A stretch of 7,195 nucleotides of DNA from Betaproteobacteria bacterium (GTDB taxonomy: Bacteria > Pseudomonadota > Gammaproteobacteria > Burkholderiales > Burkholderiaceae_C), in assembly GCA_009925955.1 (NCBI GenBank), contig RFPX01000065.1, forward strand, positions 1 through 7,195, read 5' to 3'. Position 1 is the stretch's first letter; each line of letters opens with the position of its first letter. The notes below the pieces were generated by a model. That model was not told the origin of the DNA, ran no database searches, and saw only the letters and a list, made by a program, of their open reading frames with translations. A program made the translations under genes and the position numbers. Positions 1 through 4,893 of this stretch are shown one piece after another.

Positions 1-69
1 GATGTTCCAAGCCCGGGCTCCAGAGAGCATCGGTTCAAGGAAATAAAAACCTGCGCGAAGGCAACGGAC
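1..69 (-). ncRNA. ssrS: Probable 6S RNA (ssrS), 5' portion, cut by window edge
   Basis: 6S RNA binds the sigma-70 RNA polymerase holoenzyme by mimicking an open promoter and tunes transcription in stationary phase. Seen: immediately downstream of zapA on the same strand lies CCTTGAACCGATGCTC, which resembles the E. coli 6S 5'-half segment CCCTGAGCCGATATTT (recalled). It is preceded by GC-rich sequence (TTGCCTTCGCGCAGG) that could form one strand of the closing stem. A small local hairpin (GCTC-TCTG-GAGC, 17-28) is also visible. Known: ssrS follows zapA in gamma- and many betaproteobacteria, which supports the call. The 3' half and its pairing partner lie outside the window, so the long-hairpin fold cannot be tested here. 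The 5' end is a guess placed about 7 bases after a TACACT -10-like element at 76-81. It could instead be plain zapA 3' sequence. Confidence 0.55.
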
Positions 70-75
70 CGGCAA

Positions 76-81
76 AGTGTA
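76..81 (-). promoter_or_regulatory. Possible -10 element for 6S RNA
   Basis: TACACT on the minus strand lies just past the zapA stop codon and about 7 bases before the proposed 6S RNA start. It matches four of six bases of TATAAT. No convincing -35 hexamer is seen 16-18 bases upstream, inside the zapA end. It is supported mainly by position. Confidence 0.25.
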
Positions 82-86
82 CGCCG

Positions 87-401
87 CTACAGCAAGCGGC
101 CGTCTTCGGCCAGCACCTCGTCCAGGCGGCGAACCAGGCCATCCACATCGATGCGCGGCTCGTCTTGGCTCGCCGGGTAGGGGCGTGGCTCGGCGCTCAG
201 GTCCCGCTCCGCCAGCCGGTAGGCCAGGTTCAGGGCTGCCAGCACGGCCATGCGCTCTCGCGCCTTGACCTTGCCCGCGTCGCGGATGGCACTCATCTCA
301 CGGTCCACGGTGGCCACCGCCTGCAACAGGGCCTCTTTCCCGTCGTCGGGGCAGGCCAGCAGGTAACTCTGGCCCAGGATCGTCACTTCAACCTGTTTCA
401 T
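87..401 (-). CDS. zapA: Cell division protein ZapA
   Basis: ZapA is a small cytoplasmic protein that binds FtsZ and cross-links protofilaments, stabilising the Z-ring. The 104-residue product begins MKQVEVTILGQSYLLACP, the typical ZapA opening (a beta strand with a G-Q/R-x-Y/F turn). It continues with the conserved helix around VDREMSAIRDAG (about residues 33-44) and the long helix ERMAVLAALNLAYRL, which in known ZapA structures forms the coiled-coil tetramer interface. The length is close to the E. coli protein (109). I chose the ATG at 401 over an in-frame start at 440 because the extra 13 residues (MAPGSGHGGRRRR) are unlike the family and because the 401 ATG overlaps the upstream stop as ATGA. 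The gene is probably translationally coupled to the ZapB-like gene and is followed by probable 6S RNA. Confidence 0.93.
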   Translation of the reverse strand: MKQVEVTILGQSYLLACPDDGKEALLQAVATVDREMSAIRDAGKVKARERMAVLAALNLAYRLAERDLSAEPRPYPASQDEPRIDVDGLVRRLDEVLAEDGRLL

Positions 402-631
402 TCTTCGCCTCCGGCCGCCGTGTCCTGAGCCTGGGGCCATGCGCCCGGGGGCACCCGTGCGATCAGGGCGTCGAGCCGGCTGCGCGCGTTGCTCAAGCGG
501 CCCCGCAGGGCGTCGCGTTCGGCGGTGAGCTCCTGCACCTGCTGCTGCAGGAGGTGCTGCGTGCGCTGAAGCTCCGCGTGCCGCACCAGCAGGTGTTCCA
601 CGCGGCTGGCAAGGTCTTCAAGAGTGGGCAT
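398..631 (-). CDS. ZapB-like small coiled-coil protein (zapA partner)
   Basis: This 77-residue protein (MPTLEDLASRVEHLL...) is almost entirely helical. It has leucine/hydrophobic heptad spacing from about residue 4 to 55 and many Gln, Arg and Glu residues, as in ZapB and the small families found directly upstream of zapA (TIGR02449/DUF904-like, from memory). The last 20 residues are Pro, Ala and Gly rich and probably disordered. ZapB in E. coli binds ZapA and forms a layer inside the Z-ring; a similar role here is inferred from shape and from the 4-base stop/start overlap (ATGA, 398-401) with zapA. An in-frame GTG at 673 would add 14 residues, but the likely -10 element (660-665) lies inside that extension, so I prefer the ATG at 631. 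Upstream of either start the Shine-Dalgarno signal is weak. Sequence identity to ZapB itself is not evident, so no symbol is given. Confidence 0.8.
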   Translation of the reverse strand: MPTLEDLASRVEHLLVRHAELQRTQHLLQQQVQELTAERDALRGRLSNARSRLDALIARVPPGAWPQAQDTAAGGEE

Positions 632-659
632 GTTGGACCGGGGTGGGGAATCGTCTTTG

Positions 660-665
660 ATTGTA
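660..665 (-). promoter_or_regulatory. Probable -10 element of the zapB-like/zapA unit
   Basis: TACAAT on the minus strand matches five of six bases of TATAAT and lies between the nth stop (698) and the chosen start of the ZapB-like gene (631). The predicted transcript would begin near 652-653, giving a leader of about 21 bases. The -35 position (about 683-688) is poor. The element argues for the 631 start rather than the GTG at 673. Confidence 0.45.
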
Positions 666-697
666 GGCAGCACCGCCCCAATGGCCGAGCGGGTGCT

Positions 698-1333
698 TCA
701 CCGCGCCTGGCGCCGCCCCATGTCGCAGCAGGCGCGGACCGCACAAGCGGAACAGCGGGGGCTTCGGGCCTGGCAGACATATCGGCCGTGCAGGATCAGC
801 CAATGGTGGGCGTCCACCAAAAAGGTTTGCGGCACGCGGCGCAGCAGGGCTTCTTCCACAGCCAAGGGCGTCTTGCCCGGTGCCAGGCCGGTGCGGTTGC
901 TGACCCGAAAGATGTGCGTGTCCACCGCCATCGTCGGCTCTCCGAAGGCGACGTTGAGCACCACGTTGGCGGTCTTGCGTCCCACCCCTGGCAAGGCCTC
1001 CAGGGCCGAGCGTTCACGCGGCACCTGGCCGTCATGGCGCTCCAGCAGCAGCCGGCAGGTCTCGTGCAGGTTCTTGGCCTTGGTGCGAAACAGGCCGATG
1101 GTGCGGATGTGGTGTTCGATGCCCGTCACGCCCAGTTCCAGCATCTTTTGCGGGGTGGGGGCGCAGGCGAAGAGGCCGCGCGTGGCCTTGTTCACGCCCA
1201 CATCGGTGGCCTGTGCCGAGAGCAAGACCGCTGCCAAGAGCTCAAAGACGCTGGAGTAGGCGAGTTCGGTCTGCGGCTGGGGGTTGGCCGCGCGCAGGGT
1301 CTCGAAGAAGGTGTCAATCTGTTGTCGGTTCAT
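698..1333 (-). CDS. nth: Endonuclease III (DNA glycosylase/AP lyase)
   Basis: Nth removes oxidised pyrimidines such as thymine glycol from DNA and cleaves the abasic site by beta-elimination, starting base excision repair. The 211-residue protein aligns with E. coli Nth (211 residues) without visible gaps from the first residue. It has the helix-hairpin-helix LPGVGRKTA with catalytic Lys120, the VDTH motif with catalytic Asp138, and the iron-sulfur loop with Cys187, Cys194, Cys197 and Cys203 (C-X6-C-X2-C-X5-C), all at the E. coli numbers. The motif LLSAQATD (about 37-44) is also intact. An extra Cys202 adjoins the last ligand. It lies 42 bases after the rsxB-like stop and is probably cotranscribed with it; E. 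coli nth likewise ends the rsxABCDGE operon. No clear ribosome binding site precedes the ATG, which sits directly after one arm of an inverted repeat. Confidence 0.98.
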   Translation of the reverse strand: MNRQQIDTFFETLRAANPQPQTELAYSSVFELLAAVLLSAQATDVGVNKATRGLFACAPTPQKMLELGVTGIEHHIRTIGLFRTKAKNLHETCRLLLERHDGQVPRERSALEALPGVGRKTANVVLNVAFGEPTMAVDTHIFRVSNRTGLAPGKTPLAVEEALLRRVPQTFLVDAHHWLILHGRYVCQARSPRCSACAVRACCDMGRRQAR

Positions 1334-1334
1334 G

Positions 1335-1369
1335 GGCAGACACCGTTGACGGCCGGCGGGAAGTCTGCC
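1335..1369 (-). repeat. Inverted repeat abutting the nth start codon
   Basis: Seven-base perfect arms GGCAGAC (1335-1341) and GTCTGCC (1363-1369) enclose 21 bases. These include a self-complementary GCCGGC (1352-1357), and a second GCCGGC overlaps the outer arm (1367-1372). In the mRNA the downstream arm ends one base before the nth ATG, so a stem would cover the region where a Shine-Dalgarno sequence would sit. It could modulate nth translation or mRNA stability. No T-run follows, so a terminator is unlikely. Confidence 0.4.
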
Positions 1370-1375
1370 GGCGGC

Positions 1376-2092
1376 TCAGTTGGAATCGTCGCGCGCTTGT
1401 CGCGCGCGGGCCAGGGCTGCTTCCACCACGGACTTCTTGTGGGCCAGCGCTTGGGGATCCTGCAGGCTGGAATGCGCCGCCAGGTCTTGCAGCTTGGCAG
1501 CTGCCTTGGCCGCCAGCCGGGCCTCCTGTTCTTGCTTGTCACGCAGCAGGCGCGCCGTACGGAACTCATAACGCCCACGGGAAGCCTGGGCTTGTTCGGC
1601 GCTCCAGGCGGCCCAACCGCTGGCCCCTGGCGTCACGTTGTGCAGGCTGATGCAGTCCACGGGGCAGGCCGGGATGCAGAGCTCACAGCCCGTGCACTGG
1701 TCTTCGATCACCGTGTGCATGAGTTTGGAGGCCCCGATGATGCAGTCGACGGGGCAGGCCTTGATGCACAGGGTGCAGCCAATGCACCAGTTTTCGTCGA
1801 TCACCGCCAACTGGCGCGGGCCTTCCGTTCCATTGGCAGGGTTCAGCGCCACCACGGGCTGGCCCGTCAACTGCGCCAGGCGGGCAATGCCTTGGGCGCC
1901 GCCTGGGGGGCATTGGTTGATGGCCGCTTGCCCATCTGCCATGGCCTGTGCGTAGGCGCGGCAGTCGGGGTAACCACAGCGGGTGCACTGGGTTTGCGGC
2001 AGGGCGTTGTTGAGCCGTTCGGCCAGCGGCGAAAGCGGTTCGGGCGAGGCCACGGTGGGGTCGGTCAGTCCGTGCAGATGCGGTGCATCCAA
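1376..2092 (-). CDS. rsxB: RsxB/RnfB-like ferredoxin, soluble orphan form
   Basis: This resembles the B subunit of the Rnf/Rsx electron-transport complex. In E. coli that complex uses reducing power to keep SoxR reduced. The 238-residue protein has an N-terminal Fe-S domain with C36-X2-C39-X4-C44-X16-C61 (CTRCGYPDC...CPPGG). Two ferredoxin motifs follow: C103-X2-C106-X2-C109-X3-C113-P and C133-X2-C136-X2-C139-X3-C143-P, with extra Cys117 and Cys147 in CPVDC. Classical RnfB begins with a hydrophobic membrane helix; here there is none, so the protein is probably cytoplasmic. Residues about 155-238 form an Ala/Arg/Lys/Gln-rich helical tail beyond the E. coli length (192). No other rnf/rsx subunit is present. 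The in-frame start is a TTG, 9 bases after the phaZ stop, with GGGGGT close upstream; a GTG at codon 14 is an alternative. The electron partner is unknown. Confidence 0.9.
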   Translation of the reverse strand: MDAPHLHGLTDPTVASPEPLSPLAERLNNALPQTQCTRCGYPDCRAYAQAMADGQAAINQCPPGGAQGIARLAQLTGQPVVALNPANGTEGPRQLAVIDENWCIGCTLCIKACPVDCIIGASKLMHTVIEDQCTGCELCIPACPVDCISLHNVTPGASGWAAWSAEQAQASRGRYEFRTARLLRDKQEQEARLAAKAAAKLQDLAAHSSLQDPQALAHKKSVVEAALARARQARDDSN

Positions 2093-2101
2093 ACCCCCAT
2101 G

Positions 2102-3412
2102 CTAGCGGGTCCGCTTGCGGCCCTGCGGGGTCGTGGTCTTTGTCGCGCTTTTGCTCACCACGGCGGCGCCCTGCGCGATGAAGCGCCGCACCTCAGGGTA
2201 GGCCACCTCGCGCCATCGCCGTCCGCTGAAGATGCCGTAATGCCCGGCGCCCAGGACGTCGAAGTGGCGCTTGTGCTGGGCGGGAATGCCGCTGCACAAG
2301 TCCAGCGCCGCGCGGGTTTGTCCGGCGCCCGAGATGTCGTCGAGCTCGCCTTCGACCGTCAGCAAGCGCACGCCGCGGATGTCTTGCGGCCGCACCAATT
2401 GGCCGCGCACTTTCCAGGTGCCGTTGACCAGGGCAAAGTCCTGGAAGACCGTCTTGATGGTGTCGAGGTAGTACTCGGCCGGCAGGTCCAGCACCGCGTT
2501 GTATTCGTCGTAGAACTGGCGGTGGCTCTCTGCGCTGTCGCCATCGCCGCGAATCAGGTCCAGGAAATAGTCGTAGTGCGAGCTCATGTGGCGGTCGGGG
2601 TTCATCGCCACGAAGCCGGTGTGCTGCAGGAAGCCCGGGTACACCGATCGTCCCGCACCCGGGTAGTTCATTGGTACCTGGTGGATCACGTTATTCTGGA
2701 ACCACTCGTGGCTCTTGTTCATGGCCAGGTTGTTGACCGCGGTGGGGGATCGGCGGGCATCGATAGGCCCGCCCATCATGGTCATCGTGCGCGGCAGGGT
2801 TGCGCCCTGGCTTGCATTCAGCGAAATGGCGGCCAACACCGGTACCGTGGGCTGGCAGACGCTGATCACGTGCACCTGCGGACCGATGTGGGCGATGAAC
2901 TCTTGCACATACGCCACGTAGTCATCCAGGTGGAAGGGGCCTGCATCGACGGGCACCATGCGGGCGTCGGTCCAATCGGTGATGTAGACCTTGTGGTCTT
3001 GCAGCAGGCTGCGCACGGTGTCGCGCAGCAAGGTGGCGTGGTGGCCCGACAGCGGCGCCACCACCAGCACCACGGGCTGGGCCTTCATCGCCGCCAAGAC
3101 CTTGGGGTCGTCGCTGAAGCGCTTGAAGCGCAGCAGGCGGCAAAAGGGCTTCTCGATGGCGACCTGCTCCTGCACGGCCACCTCGGCGCCGCTGGCGGGC
3201 CCGCCTACCCGCACGCTCTGAATGGCGAAAGCGGGCTTCTCGTAGTCCTTGGCCAGGCGGTGCATGAGGTCCAGGCCCGCGGAGATGCGCTGCGCCATCG
3301 GCGTGTGCGTGAAGGGCGACAGCGGGTGGTTGTACAGCTTGGACGATGCGCTGGCGAACTCCGAGAACGGGGCCAGGAGGGCCCGTTGGGCCTCATACAG
3401 CTGATACAACAT
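2102..3412 (-). CDS. phaZ: Intracellular polyhydroxybutyrate depolymerase
   Basis: PhaZ hydrolyses stored poly-3-hydroxybutyrate in cytoplasmic granules when carbon is short. The 436-residue protein matches the PhaZa1-type family (PHB_depo_C at the C-terminal half) from MLYQLYEAQRALL onward. It is an alpha/beta-hydrolase with cysteine as nucleophile: Cys186 in ISVCQPTVP, Asp358 in VEGELDDISG, and His391 in LGAGHYGIFSG. These are all offset by three from the Cys183/Asp355/His388 triad known for Cupriavidus. The motif TDWTDARMVP (about 145-154) is typical. There is no signal peptide, as expected for an intracellular enzyme. The C-terminus ends in a Lys/Arg/Thr-rich tail (about 419-436) that might contact granules or nucleic acid, which is inference. 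AAAAGG about 8 bases before the ATG supports the start. It is first in a run with rsxB-like and nth, and a possible PhaR site lies about 90 bases upstream. Confidence 0.96.
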   Translation of the reverse strand: MLYQLYEAQRALLAPFSEFASASSKLYNHPLSPFTHTPMAQRISAGLDLMHRLAKDYEKPAFAIQSVRVGGPASGAEVAVQEQVAIEKPFCRLLRFKRFSDDPKVLAAMKAQPVVLVVAPLSGHHATLLRDTVRSLLQDHKVYITDWTDARMVPVDAGPFHLDDYVAYVQEFIAHIGPQVHVISVCQPTVPVLAAISLNASQGATLPRTMTMMGGPIDARRSPTAVNNLAMNKSHEWFQNNVIHQVPMNYPGAGRSVYPGFLQHTGFVAMNPDRHMSSHYDYFLDLIRGDGDSAESHRQFYDEYNAVLDLPAEYYLDTIKTVFQDFALVNGTWKVRGQLVRPQDIRGVRLLTVEGELDDISGAGQTRAALDLCSGIPAQHKRHFDVLGAGHYGIFSGRRWREVAYPEVRRFIAQGAAVVSKSATKTTTPQGRKRTR

Positions 3413-3502
3413 GGTCAGACCTTTTGGGTGGTGGGTTGATCGGGCTCACACCGAGTGCCCGCCGGGGTGTCCGGGTATGGGCAGGCGCACTGTGACATGA
3501 AC

Positions 3503-3521
3503 GATGCTGCGCTGCAACATC
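3503..3521. promoter_or_regulatory. Palindrome upstream of phaZ, possible PhaR operator
   Basis: GATGCTGC-GCT-GCAACATC is a 19-base palindrome with one mismatch in eight arm positions and a TGC-N3-GCA core. PhaR-type regulators of polyhydroxyalkanoate metabolism are reported to bind TGC/GCA inverted repeats in other proteobacteria. Position, about 90 bases before the phaZ ATG, fits a promoter-overlapping site. A weak TTGCAG-N17-CACAGT promoter could overlap it on the minus strand. The assignment to PhaR is inference. Confidence 0.35.
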
Positions 3522-3535
3522 TCTTTTGTAACCGA

Positions 3536-3564
3536 GGTGGCTGACGCGAATCCTTCGGGCCACC
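3536..3564 (-). terminator. Hairpin after tyrB, terminator-like without T-run
   Basis: Outer arms GGTGGC (3536-3541) and GCCACC (3559-3564) enclose an inner stem CGAA-TCC-TTCG (3547-3557) with an asymmetric bulge. The structure begins 8 bases past the aminotransferase stop codon. No U-tract follows on the minus strand, so it may be a weak or Rho-assisted end, or an RNA-stabilising stem. The remaining 3413-3571 intergenic sequence holds the palindrome at 3503-3521 and the phaZ ribosome binding site, nothing else recognised. Confidence 0.3.
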
Positions 3565-3571
3565 ACCCGCT

Positions 3572-4780
3572 TCAAACCACCTTGGCAATCGCCGAAGCCA
3601 CCGCGTCCAGGTTGCGCCCGTTGAGCGCGGCCACGCAGATCCGCCCGCTGTCCACGCCGTAGATGCCGAACTCGCCCCGCAGGCGCTCCATCTGTGCCTT
3701 GTTCAGGCCGGAGTAGCTGAACATGCCCTTTTGGCGGGTGATGAAGGACAGGTCGCCGGGCACGCCCGCTGCCTTCAACTTGGCCACCAGCTGCTCGCGC
3801 ATGGCCTTGATGCGCACGCGCATCTGGCCCAGCTCGTCTTCCCACTGCTGGCGCAGCGCCGGCGTGTTGAGCACCGTGGCCACCACCTGCGCGCCGAAGG
3901 TGGGCGGGTTGCTGTAGTTGGTGCGGATGACGATCTTCAGCTGACTCAGCACCCGGGCGGCTTCCTCCTTGCTGGCGCACACGACGCTCAGGGCGCCCAC
4001 GCGTTCGCCGTACATCGAAAAGCTCTTGGAGAAGCTGGTGGACACGAAGAAGTCCAGCCCAGCGGCCATGAACTGGCCCACCACGGCGCCGTCTTGCGCA
4101 ATGCCTTCGCCGAAACCTTGGTAGGCCATGTCCAAGAAGGCCACCAGGCCGCGGGCCTTGACGGTGTTGACCACCTCTTGCCACTGCGCCGGCGTGAGGT
4201 CGTAGCCCGTGGGGTTGTGGCAGCAGGCGTGCAGCACCACCACGGTACCGGCGGGCGCCGCGTTCAGCGCGGCCAGCATGCCGGCCACGTTGATGCCCCG
4301 TGCAGCCGCGTCGTAGTAGGGGTAGGCCTCCACCGTGAAGCCCGCGTTGGTGAACAGCGCGCGGTGGTTTTCCCAGGAGGGGTCGCTGATCAGCACCTTG
4401 GCGCCGGGGTTCAGGCGCTTGAGAAAGTCGGCGCCGACCTTCAGGCCGCCGGTGCCGCCCAAGGCCTGTACGGTGGCCACCCGGCCGCTGGCCACCAGGG
4501 CCTGGCCGGCTTCGCCTTGGCTGCCGAACACCAGGTCTTGCACGGCCTTGTCGTAGGCCGCGATCCCGTCGATCGGCAGGTAGCCCTTGGGTTTGGCCTG
4601 CTCAATCAAAGCCTTCTCAGCCGCTGCCACGCATTGCAGCAGGGGCAGCTTGCCGTTTTCGTCGTAGTACACACCCACCCCCAGATTGACCTTGGCGGGG
4701 TTGGGGTCGGCGTTGAACTGTTCATTGAGGCCCAGAATGGGATCGCGGGGTGCCATTTCGACGGCGGCAAAAAGCGTCAT
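3572..4780 (-). CDS. tyrB: Aspartate/aromatic amino acid aminotransferase
   Basis: A pyridoxal-phosphate enzyme of fold type I, class I aminotransferase subgroup (AspC/TyrB). It transfers amino groups between glutamate and oxaloacetate or aromatic 2-oxo acids in the cytoplasm. The 402 residues (E. coli AspC 396, TyrB 397) start MTLFAAVEMAPRDPILGL. Visible landmarks are VNLGVGVYYDE (31-41), the substrate-proximal Trp136 (DPSWENH), Asn189 in HNPTG, Asp217 and Tyr220 for cofactor ring contacts, Schiff-base Lys252 in STSFSKSFSMYGERVG with phosphate-binding Arg260, and substrate-carboxylate Arg380 in SGRICVAALN. The ATG at 4780 is chosen over a TTG at 4804 because AGGA sits about 8 bases before it and the family begins here. 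Sequence alone does not settle aspartate versus tyrosine preference; tyrB next to uvrB is the usual Burkholderiales label. A TACAAT -10 lies upstream at 4816-4821. Confidence 0.93.
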   Translation of the reverse strand: MTLFAAVEMAPRDPILGLNEQFNADPNPAKVNLGVGVYYDENGKLPLLQCVAAAEKALIEQAKPKGYLPIDGIAAYDKAVQDLVFGSQGEAGQALVASGRVATVQALGGTGGLKVGADFLKRLNPGAKVLISDPSWENHRALFTNAGFTVEAYPYYDAAARGINVAGMLAALNAAPAGTVVVLHACCHNPTGYDLTPAQWQEVVNTVKARGLVAFLDMAYQGFGEGIAQDGAVVGQFMAAGLDFFVSTSFSKSFSMYGERVGALSVVCASKEEAARVLSQLKIVIRTNYSNPPTFGAQVVATVLNTPALRQQWEDELGQMRVRIKAMREQLVAKLKAAGVPGDLSFITRQKGMFSYSGLNKAQMERLRGEFGIYGVDSGRICVAALNGRNLDAVASAIAKVV

Positions 4781-4815
4781 GGTTCGTCCTGTGCTGAAAT
4801 CCAAGCAAACCCCTC

Positions 4816-4821
4816 ATTGTA
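4816..4821 (-). promoter_or_regulatory. Probable -10 element of tyrB
   Basis: TACAAT on the minus strand, five of six to TATAAT, would start transcription near 4808-4809 and give a leader of about 28 bases before the ATG at 4780. The -35 region (about 4839-4844) is a poor match and lies inside the inverted repeat at 4830-4847, so activation or repression there is conceivable. Confidence 0.4.
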
Positions 4822-4829
4822 GTGGGGGG

Positions 4830-4847
4830 CTCAGGCTAAACCCTGAG
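4830..4847. repeat. Inverted repeat between tyrB and uvrB
   Basis: CTCAGG (4830-4835) and CCTGAG (4842-4847) are perfect six-base arms around CTAAAC. It sits in the divergent intergenic region, over the expected -35 position of tyrB and 47 bases before the uvrB ATG. It may be an operator for either gene or a hairpin in the uvrB leader. It does not match the CTGT-N8-ACAG pattern expected of a LexA box. Confidence 0.3.
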
Positions 4848-4893
4848 TTGCGGCCCGCCCGTGCCCACCCTCAGACCCCGCATTCGAGTGCCC

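Noticed and set aside
402..440. A longer zapA beginning at 440
   Set aside because: The additional 13 residues are Gly/Arg-rich, lie in the coding end of the upstream gene, and break the ATGA overlap logic.
554..3439. A 961-codon open frame on the plus strand, antisense to nth, rsxB-like and phaZ
   Set aside because: It mirrors three well-supported genes. Its translation is low-complexity, rich in His, Gln, Gly, Val and Arg with no recognisable domain, as expected from antisense frames of GC-rich codon usage.
3731..4822. A 363-codon plus-strand frame opposite the aminotransferase
   Set aside because: It is antisense to an intact PLP enzyme with all catalytic residues. The product is His/Gly/Val-rich and has no family features.
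4781..4893. A LexA (SOS) box before uvrB
   Set aside because: I looked for CTGT-N8-ACAG and near variants and found only CTGTGCTGAAATCCAA, whose second half does not match.
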